NCBI RefSeq assembly: GCF_015687175.1
Contig: NZ_JADPQG010000011.1
Coordinates: forward strand, 1 to 64,000
Direction: 5' to 3'
Length of the DNA: 64,000 nt
DNA from: Reinekea sp. G2M2-21
GTDB lineage: Bacteria > Pseudomonadota > Gammaproteobacteria > Pseudomonadales > Natronospirillaceae
This document shows, piece after piece, positions 6,522 to 17,197 of the stretch. The position numbers and the translations under genes are program-made. The notes beneath the pieces are model-generated. The model saw nothing but the letters and a program-made list of their open reading frames with translations, did not search any database and was not told the origin of the DNA. How positions within the stretch are numbered: the first letter of the stretch is position 1; each line of letters starts with the position of its first letter.

Positions 6522-7538
6522 ATGGAAGCCGCTAATGCTGTCATCGATACCAGAGTGTCCATCGCCTCAAATAATGCAGATTTTTATGATCGTTTACGGT
6601 TGTTTATTCGCGCTAGGGGGCTCGCGTACGCAACTGAAAAAACTTATTTGGAGTGGATTAAGCGTTTCATAAAATTCGGTAAGTACACTTCATCCGGACA
6701 AATGCACTTGTCGGATGTAGAGGTTTTCCTTAATCATTTGGCAAACGATAAATACTGCTCGTCAAATACTCAGGCGACGGCGTTGAATGCATTAATTTTT
6801 TTGTTTAGAGAGTGCCTTAAGCAGAATACTGAAGGGTTAATGTTCAAAAACGCGCGACGCAAGCGAAAGGTTCCGGTTGTTTTATCTTGCACGGAGGCAA
6901 AGCAGGTTATGAGCCATTTGAGTGGCGTGGCGTACTTAGGTGTATTACTCATGTACGGTGCGGGGTTGCGTGTTAGTGAGGTTGTTCGATTACGTATCAA
7001 AGATATCGACTTCCAAAACAGCGCGCTTTACGTCATGGAGGCTAAGGGCGATAAATCGAGACGCACGTTACTACCAGAGTCTGCACGCGATGTACTGATT
7101 ACTCAAATTAATTATGTACAGGGTTTGCTCGAGGCGGATATGGCGATTGGGAAAGCAGGTGTTTTTATGCCAGATGCCTTGGCAAGGAAATGGCCTAAGG
7201 CACAGTACGAGTTGAGGTGGCAGTATTTGCTGCCGTCAAATCGTTATTCATTTGACCCGCGTAGTAACGTAGAGCGAAGGCATCATATCTCCCCCGATCT
7301 ATTGCAGAAGGCGATTAAAGCAGCGACTTTTAAAGCGGGCATCAATAAACGTGTGAGTTGCCACACTTTTCGTCATTCGTTTGCGACTGAGTTATTGCGT
7401 CAAGGTACAGACTTACGCGCTATTCAGGAAATTTTAGGTCATGAGTCCATTGAAACCACACAGATTTATACGCATGTGGTTGGTTTGCACGAACGGGGCA
7501 TTGTAAGCCCGGCTGATTTGCCCGGGCGTATTGTGTAA
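6522..7538 (+). CDS. intI: Integron integrase (tyrosine recombinase)
   Basis: 338 aa from ATG 6522, chosen because AAGGAGAAGG sits just upstream; an in-frame ATG at 6486 has no such site. Catalyses attI x attC and attC x attC recombination on folded single-stranded attC. Catalytic residues visible: R150 (AGLRVSEV), K175, H281 and R284 (HTFRH), H307 (LGHES) and Y316 (TQIYTH). The IntI-specific insertion is present around residues 215-255 (ARKWPKAQYELRWQYLLPS). Divergent from the cassettes, as in all integrons. It looks intact and therefore probably active. Confidence 0.95.
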   Translation: MEAANAVIDTRVSIASNNADFYDRLRLFIRARGLAYATEKTYLEWIKRFIKFGKYTSSGQMHLSDVEVFLNHLANDKYCSSNTQATALNALIFLFRECLKQNTEGLMFKNARRKRKVPVVLSCTEAKQVMSHLSGVAYLGVLLMYGAGLRVSEVVRLRIKDIDFQNSALYVMEAKGDKSRRTLLPESARDVLITQINYVQGLLEADMAIGKAGVFMPDALARKWPKAQYELRWQYLLPSNRYSFDPRSNVERRHHISPDLLQKAIKAATFKAGINKRVSCHTFRHSFATELLRQGTDLRAIQEILGHESIETTQIYTHVVGLHERGIVSPADLPGRIV

Positions 7539-7575
7539 GGTTAGCCGCAGTTCATTTGACAGACAGGGTTAACCC

Positions 7576-8001
7576 ATGCCGCAAGAGATCGTCCACTTTG
7601 CTCTGGTCGTAGACGATTACGACGATGCCATCAACTTTTACGTGAATGTACTGGGGTTTGATCTGCTTGAAGACACCTACCAACCTGAACAAGACAAACG
7701 CTGGGTGGTGGTGGCGCCCAAGGGGTCTAAAGGCGTCAGCGTTCTGCTGGCCCGGGCGTCAAACGAAAAGCAAGCGGGCTATGTGGGAGATCAAACCGGT
7801 GGCCGTGTGTCATTTTTCCTGAATACCGATGATTTCTGGCGAGACTATCAACATTACCGCGCGCAAGGCGTTCGTTTTGTTCGCGATCCGGTACAAGCCG
7901 ACTACGGCACCGTAGCTGTATTTTTAGACCTTTATGGCAACCGGTGGGACCTTTTACAGCTCAATGCCGAGCACCCCATTTATCAACGGATTCAATCCTG
8001 A
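7576..8001 (+). CDS. VOC-family protein (glyoxalase/dioxygenase fold)
   Basis: 141 aa single VOC module. HFALVVDDYDDAINFYVNVLGF at the N-terminus and AVFLDLYGNRWDLLQ at the C-terminus are the paired beta-alpha-beta signatures. The metal ligands in such proteins are His5 (VHFAL) and a C-terminal acidic residue; the latter position is not clear here. Typical length for this large family, whose members span lyases, dioxygenases and resistance proteins, so the substrate is open. Just downstream of intI, on the same strand but probably independent. Confidence 0.75.
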   Translation: MPQEIVHFALVVDDYDDAINFYVNVLGFDLLEDTYQPEQDKRWVVVAPKGSKGVSVLLARASNEKQAGYVGDQTGGRVSFFLNTDDFWRDYQHYRAQGVRFVRDPVQADYGTVAVFLDLYGNRWDLLQLNAEHPIYQRIQS

Positions 8002-10566
<2,565 letters not shown>

Positions 10567-10599
10567 ACGCCCATTGCATGACTTGCTAATTTTGAATAG

Positions 10600-10628
10600 G
10601 GGATGATAGTTTTGTCATCCCTTTTTTT
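10600..10628 (+). terminator. Rho-independent terminator of katG
   Basis: Stem GGGATGA / TCATCCC with an 8-base loop, followed by seven T residues, 34 bp after the katG stop. Confidence 0.9.
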
Positions 10629-10649
10629 GTTAGGTTTTCGCCGTCAAGG

Positions 10650-10985
10650 ACCGCCATTTACATCTCGTGGTCGTTTGAAAGGCGTTGAAACAACCATATG
10701 AGTCACTTTCTCGATAGATAAAACTAACCTCCAAATTCTATAAACCTAGGAATGGCGTAAATAACCGTTACTTCACCTCTGGTGAAGGCCGGATCAAGGG
10801 GATCGCCCCTTGGAAAGAAAAATCCTTCAAGAGATCTTTTGGTTAAAAATGAAACCAATGTCTTCGGAACAGGTTCGGTATTTGAAGTAAAAAAATCGCA
10901 GTGAAACTAGGTCACGCATTGATGTAAGTTACATTGATCAATCTCAAGTAAGTGCCATTCGGGCGATCCCACTGAATCCTTCGCG
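10650..10985 (+). repeat. Dispersed intergenic repeat, copy R1
   Basis: Shares with copies near 13.4, 21.7 and 56.0 kb the blocks GTGGTCGTTTGAAAGG, GGCGTAAATAACCGT, GGTGAAGGCCGGATCAAGGG, CCCCTTGGAAAGAAAAATC and TAAGTGCCATTCGGG in the same order. This copy lacks the central GGGCATGGATGCCC palindrome section. No coding potential conserved across copies. Confidence 0.75.
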
Positions 10986-11053
10986 AGTACACGGTTGCCA
11001 GTGAAAGCCCCCTATGGTTATATGCCCTCCATTGAAAAAACACGATAGGGAGT

Positions 11054-11401
11054 GTGCCGTTGTTTTACCGCCGCAAGAACTACATTGTTAAAAACCATTT
11101 TGTGGAAGACTTTAATCATCTGTTCAATAACATCAATCTTCCCAATCAATTAAAACACGGTACCCGGTTTGTTGGCCGTTGGATGATGCCGCTGGAAAAT
11201 GACGAAACGGAGATATTCGCCATCTGGGAATACGATTCCAAAGAAGATTACCAGCGCATCGAAAAGAATGTGCGCAGCGATGAGGCGCATGTCGCGCGTA
11301 TCAATCAATGGTTTGAAGAACGCGGTGGTCGTGCGCATTTGGGGAAAACAGCGTTTGTGGTTATTCGCGATGAAGAAATTTTCAACACAGTTCCGGCATG
11401 A
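11054..11401 (+). CDS. NIPSNAP-family protein
   Basis: 115 aa from a GTG start with AGGGAG just upstream. The dimeric alpha-beta barrel pattern of the NIPSNAP family is visible: FYRRKNYIVKNHF, then GRWMMPLENDETEIFAIWEYDS and the helix RIEKNVRSDEAHVARINQWFE. Bacterial NIPSNAP proteins are small and of unknown role, often near stress or redox genes. The stop overlaps the next ATG in ATGA, so it is translationally coupled to the acetyltransferase gene at 11398. Confidence 0.8.
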   Translation: MPLFYRRKNYIVKNHFVEDFNHLFNNINLPNQLKHGTRFVGRWMMPLENDETEIFAIWEYDSKEDYQRIEKNVRSDEAHVARINQWFEERGGRAHLGKTAFVVIRDEEIFNTVPA

Positions 11402-12126
11402 TGAATCTGACATTAAGGCCAATCGATAAATCTAACTGGCAAGAAATTGCGCTGTTAAAAACTGGTGTCCTGAGTCTGAAGTTCGTATCGTTTCAGAGCT
11501 CATGGGAAGCGCTAGTACAAGGCGCTCTTCGTAGAGAATATCGAGATCTTTTCAAGAAGAGCAACGCCGTAATAGTGTTTTCCATGGGCTCCCTTCGGGC
11601 GCGTCATTCAAGCTCTCTAGCGTCGTTTTGTCTCTTGTTAATGGAATAACCATTGACTGCGAGACACGCCTAGCTATAGATCTTGAATGGCACGCTGAAT
11701 TCATGCGAACTTCTGACTCAGGACACTGACGATGCGCAGAAGGATTTCCTGTTTGACAATAGCTATTCCATCGCTGAATCATTTTATTGCCCGAGTTCAT
11801 CGATCCAAGGTATTTATTCTGCAAACGTAGCGGTTGGCTTTTTGATGGTTGAGTCGTTGGAAGAGCAGGGGAAACCCAATGAAGTCGAAATTTTGCGGTT
11901 CATGATTGGGGCGGATTATCAGAACAAAGGTTATGGCAAGCGCGCATTCTCGCTGGCGCTTCAGCACATTGCTATTCACATGCGGCCCGAGTCCATTCAC
12001 ATTTGCGTCACTCCGGAAAATGTTGTGGCGCATCGGTTGTACGTCGGTTTTGGATTCAAAGACAATGGTGTCGATGAGTTCGGGCAAATCAACCTCATTT
12101 TGCAGACGAATATCGACCCTCAGTAA
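11398..12126 (+). pseudogene. GNAT acetyltransferase gene interrupted by a 262-bp element
   Basis: The first 22 codons (MNLTLRPIDKSNWQEIALLK) and the rest of the gene (DDAQKDFLFDNSYSIAESF... to 12126) flank an inserted element at 11465-11726. Removing it with one copy of the 2-bp TG duplication restores an uninterrupted 154-aa frame. The restored protein aligns along its length with the cassette acetyltransferase at 32891-33337, including the acetyl-CoA loop (NKGYGKRAF here, GKGIGRMAF there). The interrupted gene can only give a fusion starting inside the element, so it is probably inactive. Confidence 0.85.
11465..11726 (+). mobile_element. MITE-like element with terminal inverted repeats
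   Basis: 262 bp, ends GTGTCCTGAGTC(T)GAAGTTCG and its inverse (CGAACTTC(A)GACTCAGGACAC), flanked by TG on both sides. It inserts cleanly into the acetyltransferase gene. The right ~100 bp also occurs at 26243-26339. A remnant frame (LAIDLEWHAEFMRTSDSGH, then stop at the right end) suggests derivation from a larger insertion sequence, but no intact transposase is present. Confidence 0.8.
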
Positions 12127-12257
12127 ACAACGACCACCGCCTCCAGTCCGCCTCCAATCACCCGGAAAACCCCTTAAATGCTTATTAGACTGACCTGCGC
12201 TTTGATAGAGGCGGGCTGCGTTTACTTGCCTTCTTGGTTTTGTGGATATATGCTTCG

Positions 12258-12272
12258 TATATGATTCATATA
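12258..12272 (+). promoter_or_regulatory. Palindromic operator candidate upstream of the ParD-like gene
   Basis: TATATGA-T-TCATATA is a perfect 15-bp palindrome 23 bp before the start codon. Antitoxin-like ribbon-helix-helix proteins commonly bind such sites to regulate their own operon. Confidence 0.5.
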
Positions 12273-12295
12273 TAGAGTGTATATTAGGAAACATT

Positions 12296-12502
12296 ATGGG
12301 TATAGTAAAAATCAGTGATGATTTGCACGAAGAAATCCGCAAAGCCAGTTCGGTCATGGTCCGCTCCATTAATGCACAGGCAGAATACTGGATTCGTATG
12401 GGCATGTTGGCCGAAGCGAACCCCGGGTTGACGTTTTCGCAGCTTATCAACGAGCAGATGAAGCAGGCCGATGTGCAGATAAAAGAGGTGGTCAGTGGCT
12501 AG
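12296..12502 (+). CDS. ParD-like antitoxin-family protein
   Basis: 68 aa from ATG 12296 with AGGAA upstream. Starts MGIVKISDDLHEEIRKASSVMVRSINAQAEYWIRMG, the strand-helix-helix layout of the ParD_like family, which is related to ribbon-helix-helix DNA-binding antitoxins. It overlaps the following map gene by 8 bp, a recurrent pairing for this family. Whether the pair is a genuine toxin-antitoxin unit or only co-regulation is unsettled. The palindrome at 12258-12272 is a likely operator. Confidence 0.7.
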   Translation: MGIVKISDDLHEEIRKASSVMVRSINAQAEYWIRMGMLAEANPGLTFSQLINEQMKQADVQIKEVVSG

Positions 12503-13280
12503 GGTTATTCTGAAAAACGCTGACGAAATGGAGCTGATGCGCCAATCGGGAAAGCTGCTGGCCTCTGTATTTGATTATCTGGACCCTCTGGTGAAAGCCG
12601 GCGTCAGCACCATGCAGATCAACAATTGGGTGGAGCGTTATATTGTCGATCATCTGAATGCCCGACCCGCCAGTAAGGGTCAGTATGGTTATGAATACGT
12701 GTTGAATACCTCGGTGAATCACGTGGTGTGCCACGGTATTCCGTCTGAGGCACAAACCTTGAAATCCGGCGATATCGTGAACGTGGATATAACGTTGGAG
12801 AAGAACGGCTTTATTGCTGACTCCAGCAAAATGTACATGGTAGGCGTGGTGCACCCTAACGCCAAGCGGCTGGTGGAGCAAACCTATCTGGCCATGTGGC
12901 AGGGCATTAACGTAGTTAAGCCGGGCGCTACTCTGGGCGATGTTGGCTATGCCATTCAAAGTTTCGCGGCCAAGCAGGGTTACACCGTTGTGCAGGAGTA
13001 TTGTGGTCATGGTATTGGCCGCAATATGCATGAAGAACCCAACGTGTTGCATGTGGGTCAGCGAGGGCAGGGGTTGGTTCTACGCGAAGGGATGACCTTC
13101 ACCATCGAACCGATGATTAATCAGGGTAAAGCCAAGGTGAAGGTGAAAAAGGACGGGTGGACAGTGGTCACCAGCGATAAAAAACTGTCTGCCCAATGGG
13201 AACATACCATAGCTGTGACAGCGACCGGTTATGAGGTGCTCACCCTACGGGAAAACGAGCGCATCTCTAGTCCAGCATAG
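12495..13280 (+). CDS. map: Methionine aminopeptidase, type I
   Basis: 261 aa from a GTG start overlapping the ParD-like gene. Removes the initiator methionine from nascent proteins. The five metal ligands are in place: D98 (VNVDIT), D109 (IADSSK), H172 (GHGIGR), E205 (TIEPMI) and E236 (WEHTIA). Standard length with no N-terminal extension. Because it is coupled to a ParD-like gene rather than to rpsB-type neighbours, it may be a second, accessory Map; I cannot see whether the genome has another. Confidence 0.9.
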   Translation: MARVILKNADEMELMRQSGKLLASVFDYLDPLVKAGVSTMQINNWVERYIVDHLNARPASKGQYGYEYVLNTSVNHVVCHGIPSEAQTLKSGDIVNVDITLEKNGFIADSSKMYMVGVVHPNAKRLVEQTYLAMWQGINVVKPGATLGDVGYAIQSFAAKQGYTVVQEYCGHGIGRNMHEEPNVLHVGQRGQGLVLREGMTFTIEPMINQGKAKVKVKKDGWTVVTSDKKLSAQWEHTIAVTATGYEVLTLRENERISSPA

Positions 13281-13424
13281 GCAGTGGTTTGCGTTTTTTT
13301 GCATGGCGCGGACACTAGGTGTTATTGCGCTCGTTGCGTTAAAAACACACGCAACTTCGGGGTATCCTCATTGAATTATCGAATCCCTTCGGCGAGTTTT
13401 TCGCTCGCCATGGCATCGTCGTTC

Positions 13425-13950
13425 ATTTGCCAGCGGAAGTTGGCTTCGATTCGATTTTAACGACTTCACCTCCGGTGAAGGCCGGATCAAGGGGATCTCC
13501 CCTTGGAAAGAAAAATCCTCCAAGAAATCTTTTGGTTAAAACGGAACCATAGTTTTCGAAACAGATTTAACACTTGAAGTAAAAAACTCTGCGAAACCAA
13601 GTCACACATTGATGAAAATTCCATTGCACAAGCTTAAGGCAACTCTGATTAATTCGAATCACCTCAGTCCTATCAGATCGAAGGATGAGCGAGGCGTGTG
13701 TTGCAGGGAATGGCGAGTCCTTTTCAAAACACACAACAAAGCTCAATCATCGATCTGAAGGACCCGGAGGGCGTGGCTGAAATGGCAAATTTCGTTGTTA
13801 AGTCCTTTGCCAAGATAATGAATATTGCCTGCAGAACTTGCCTCGAATTTTGCGCATTTCTTCACCCGCTGAGGTAGAGAGCAATTATTCAGAGGTGCCT
13901 TAAGTAAGTACCATTCGGATCGCCCCTTGGAAAGAAAATTTTAAAAATTT
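13425..13950 (+). repeat. Dispersed intergenic repeat, copy R2 (split by a MITE)
   Basis: Carries GACTTCACCTCCGGTGAAGG, CCCCTTGGAAAGAAAAATC and, after the nested element, GTAAGTACCATTCGG. Without the insert the junction resembles copy R1 (AAGTAAGTGCCATTCGGG). Confidence 0.75.
13638..13899 (+). mobile_element. MITE-like element with TTAA target duplication
   Basis: 262 bp with ends GGCAACTCTGATTAATT and AATTATTCAGAGGTGCC (imperfect inverted repeats), flanked on both sides by TTAA (13634-13637 and 13900-13903). Inserted inside repeat copy R2. No transposase frame. Ends unrelated to the element at 11465-11726. Confidence 0.75.
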
Positions 13951-14153
13951 CTTTCGTTAAGATGCAATCCCGAGTCATCAGATCATTTTGATCCACAAGC
14001 TAATAGCATTCATAACGTCGCTGAAGGCGCTAGTTATGTTCACAGTGTCCTCACAAGACACTGGCATTTTTCTGTATTAAATGCGGCCAAAAATTGTTAC
14101 TTCCATCGCCCAGTTTTGTCTGAGACTGAATGAGGCAGGTGTTGCCAAGGCTC

Positions 14154-15350
14154 TCACTGACGCCCTGACTCTACATATTCAAACCCCGGTGGCTCGTGCA
14201 TCAGGAAATTCTGGTGTGATATGTTCCACGCATAAGCACCGGCCAACGAGAACACAACATAGTCACCGATGGCGATTTTCTCGATGCATTGCTGCTTGGC
14301 GAATACATCTTTCGGAGTGCACAGTTGCCCCACCATGGTCACATTTTCGCCTTCGATTTCACTTTCTCGCTGACGATTCCTGCCCGCGATCACTGTAAAC
14401 GGATGGTTGTGGTTTTGCGCCGCAGGTGTGCGGAAGTGGTGCGTTCCACCCCGGCAGATCGCAAAGTATTCGCCAAAGTTTTGTTTGATATCGATGACTT
14501 CAGCCGCGTAGTAGCCACAGGTTGCGGTAATATAACGACCGCTCTCAAATCGCAGTGTGTGCGCGGTGAAGTCTTCCTCGTTGATGAGATCACGCAGTTT
14601 TTGGCAAAAGGTCTCCCAATGAAAATGTGCAGCGGTGGGGCTGTAATCAATACCGAAACCACCCCCGACATTCAGGTGATTCACCTCAAGCTGGTAGGTG
14701 TCCATCCACGCTTTGTAGCGTTGTATGCACACCCGAATAAGTTGGATGTGCTTGTCGGCATCGCATTGATGCGACATCAGATGAAAATGAAAACCGCGTA
14801 ATGTTAAATTTCTGCAATCACTCAGAACCTGCATCGCTTCGGGTAGGTGTTGCTCATCCAAACCAAATGGGGTTGGCCGTCCGGCCATGGCTAAACGGGT
14901 TAATGGCGTATCGTCCAGTGCAATGTTCATGCGCAGTAAAATGTCCTGATGATGCCCGGATTGCGCCGCCAACGCCTGTAGCTGTTTCAACTCGTGCAAA
15001 CTTTCAACATGAATCAGTTCGACCGAATGATCCAGTGCGCTCTGCAGCTCGTGCCGTAGCTTGCCGGGACCGCCAAAAATAACCGGTACGTTTGGCAGGG
15101 TGCTGGTAACGTGGTCCAGCTCGCCACCGGAGGCGACTTCAAATCCATCTACGACATCAGCCAGTGCTGCCAGGATCTTGCGATCCGGGTTGGCTTTGGT
15201 GGCGTAGAAAAGCTCACAGTTTGCTGGTAACTGCGCTTTGATGGCACGAACGCGAGCGCGTAAATGCGAGAGGTCGTAAATGTAGGTGCACAATGGCAGC
15301 GGCTGGTTGCGTTCTGCCAGCTGCGCCACCGTTTGATGAATCAGTTGCAT
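14154..15350 (-). CDS. pvsE: PLP-dependent decarboxylase of vibrioferrin synthesis
   Basis: 398 aa fold-type III decarboxylase (ornithine/DAP/carboxynorspermidine class). Supplies the ethanolamine-type unit of vibrioferrin by decarboxylating an amino-acid substrate or intermediate. The PLP lysine is K52 (LFYATKANPD); the PLP phosphate loop (NVGGGFGID) and the C-terminal active-site Cys (GQLCTPKDVF) are present. Last gene of the pvsABCDE operon; its ATG overlaps the pvsD stop by 10 bp. Cytoplasmic. The symbol is by gene order and family; no substrate is shown. Confidence 0.85.
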   Translation of the reverse strand: MQLIHQTVAQLAERNQPLPLCTYIYDLSHLRARVRAIKAQLPANCELFYATKANPDRKILAALADVVDGFEVASGGELDHVTSTLPNVPVIFGGPGKLRHELQSALDHSVELIHVESLHELKQLQALAAQSGHHQDILLRMNIALDDTPLTRLAMAGRPTPFGLDEQHLPEAMQVLSDCRNLTLRGFHFHLMSHQCDADKHIQLIRVCIQRYKAWMDTYQLEVNHLNVGGGFGIDYSPTAAHFHWETFCQKLRDLINEEDFTAHTLRFESGRYITATCGYYAAEVIDIKQNFGEYFAICRGGTHHFRTPAAQNHNHPFTVIAGRNRQRESEIEGENVTMVGQLCTPKDVFAKQQCIEKIAIGDYVVFSLAGAYAWNISHQNFLMHEPPGFEYVESGRQ

Positions 15351-17161
15351 GGCGCCGCCTCTATCGTCGTCGTTGTTCTTCGCATTGGGTGCTGCAGGTA
15401 GACATAACTGGATTGTCGATCCGCCTTTTGAAACAGCCGCGTACGGAAATTCGTTTTACACGGGATAGGACCGCCCACTAACAGTGCCTCTATTTCCGGT
15501 TGCACACCGTAATTCGATTGGAAGGTGTCCAGTTGCTCGGACACGATCTGCCACATATCTTTTTCAATGTGACTGTGCCCGTGGGAAAGCGCGTAAATCG
15601 CTTCGCTCAGATTGTTGATAAACAGGCAATAGGCCAGTCTCTGCCAGCCCTGTTCACGGCTATAAGTCACAGACGCCTGTTCACGTTCCGATAATTGAGT
15701 CAGTTTCTCAGCAGGCCATTGGTCGGCAACCAGTTTGGTGCCTTCCAAATCGCGGTAGAACACTTTCACTGGTGTATCCGCCGCTTGCGCGACAACGATA
15801 TTTTGCAGATGCGGTTCAAAGATCACCCCGAGTTTGAAAAAGTAGTAGAGCGAGGGTTGCATCATTAACTGCGCGTATCGGCGGAACCAATCGAGGGCCA
15901 GCGTTTGGTGGGATCGATGGCGTTGGCTCGCTATTGTTTTCAGTTGGTTTAGTAACGCAACATTGCCGTATTCATCTTCAGAAAACAGCGCGGCGGCCAT
16001 GTTATGTGCATGGGTGGAAGTCTCGTGCAGAAACGTGTTTTCCCGGAAAATGAGCCCAAACACTTCCGTTAAGTGTTCGGCATTGCCTATACCACTTTCC
16101 TGTTCCAGGCTCTTAAGGTCCAGTGAAAGCATCCCGCTTTCTCGCATTAGCAGGAAGTCGTCAAAGGGATGTTTCAACTCACTGAGCAGTCTGGTGAGGT
16201 TGACAGCGCTGTCCAGTTCATACCATGAATTTTTGCGCAAACAGTTGGTTAGCCGAATGTGCAACGAACTCTTAATGAAAAAAGGCGCATCAGGCTGGTA
16301 TAGCGTGCGTACGCTGGAGGTTGGGAAAAACGCTGGTCCTTGTTCGCCCAATTGCTTGACGATGCCTTCGCGTTCCGCGAGCACAAAGAGAGGGTCTTGG
16401 GCGAAGGTTTTTAATTGCCATGGATGACACGGCAGAATGTCATAGTCAGAATTGTCCGGCCAGTTAATCAGGCTTTGGCAAAAAGTCCGCACATTGGTCG
16501 CAGGCAGCTCATTCCATTTCAAATAACCCTTTTTAACCGCCAAATAGTGTAATGGAAAACGGGCCTTTGCCTCTGGGGAATAACGGATTAGGTCTTCCTG
16601 TGTTAATCCTGTGCGACTTTTGGGTGTTGGATGCCAATTGTGCCCCCAGATCAGGCTTTGCTCACTGGCTATAAATGGGTTCGGCATAGCGCTTGACTCT
16701 CGATTGTCGAGTGCAACCAGAAAGCGATGCGTATTGGTAACGCTGTTTAGTATTTGTGTGAGCAATTCCAGATTGAAAGGTCGATCAAACTGTGCTGCCA
16801 ATTCCGTGAGTAATGTTTTGGCGAGTGACTGAATATTCAACCGCTGCCATTCACTGCCTGGCTTCTTTAGATACGGCGCAGACAACATCCGGGACTGACC
16901 CATAGCAAAAGGTTGGCTGCATCGGTACACAATATCCATTTGAGTACAGGGCAGTGGAAGCTTAATCAAGTGGCCACTCACATGTCGTAATGCCATGGGT
17001 AATCGCGCGGTTAGTGACTCAGCCGGTTTCATCGTGGTTGACTCATCGAGCGCGAACTCCCGCAGATAAACGTTCAGAAGAATCTGCATGTGCCGACGTG
17101 CGCTGAGTTCTTGTCGGAATTGTTGTCGAAAGTTTGTTTGTATGACCGTTTGCATGAACAA
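15341..17161 (-). CDS. pvsD: NIS siderophore synthetase (IucA/IucC family), PvsD-like
   Basis: 606 aa, the usual length of IucA/IucC synthetases. These use ATP to join a carboxylate (citrate or 2-oxoglutarate type) to an amine or alcohol. Family motifs: GHNWHPTPKSRTGL (nucleotide-binding), ILPCHPWQL, SSVRTLYQP, KSSLHIRLTNCLRKN, and the C-terminal FRDLEG-like element (FYRDLEGTKL). Follows pvsC by 36 bp and overlaps pvsE. In V. parahaemolyticus PvsD and PvsB act in sequence on the citrate core. Confidence 0.88.
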   Translation of the reverse strand: MFMQTVIQTNFRQQFRQELSARRHMQILLNVYLREFALDESTTMKPAESLTARLPMALRHVSGHLIKLPLPCTQMDIVYRCSQPFAMGQSRMLSAPYLKKPGSEWQRLNIQSLAKTLLTELAAQFDRPFNLELLTQILNSVTNTHRFLVALDNRESSAMPNPFIASEQSLIWGHNWHPTPKSRTGLTQEDLIRYSPEAKARFPLHYLAVKKGYLKWNELPATNVRTFCQSLINWPDNSDYDILPCHPWQLKTFAQDPLFVLAEREGIVKQLGEQGPAFFPTSSVRTLYQPDAPFFIKSSLHIRLTNCLRKNSWYELDSAVNLTRLLSELKHPFDDFLLMRESGMLSLDLKSLEQESGIGNAEHLTEVFGLIFRENTFLHETSTHAHNMAAALFSEDEYGNVALLNQLKTIASQRHRSHQTLALDWFRRYAQLMMQPSLYYFFKLGVIFEPHLQNIVVAQAADTPVKVFYRDLEGTKLVADQWPAEKLTQLSEREQASVTYSREQGWQRLAYCLFINNLSEAIYALSHGHSHIEKDMWQIVSEQLDTFQSNYGVQPEIEALLVGGPIPCKTNFRTRLFQKADRQSSYVYLQHPMRRTTTTIEAAPCN

Positions 17162-17197
17162 AATCCTTTAGGTTAATAATGAATTATCGAGTCGACG

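Larger units (their letters stand above)
13281..14153. other. Repeat-filled spacer between map and the siderophore operon
   Basis: No gene. It holds repeat copy R2 with a MITE inside it, then about 200 bp of unremarkable sequence before the convergent end of pvsE. Confidence 0.6.

Noticed and set aside
14289-14801. Plus-strand frames inside pvsE and other pvs genes
   Set aside because: Mirror frames of well-supported genes with no family features.
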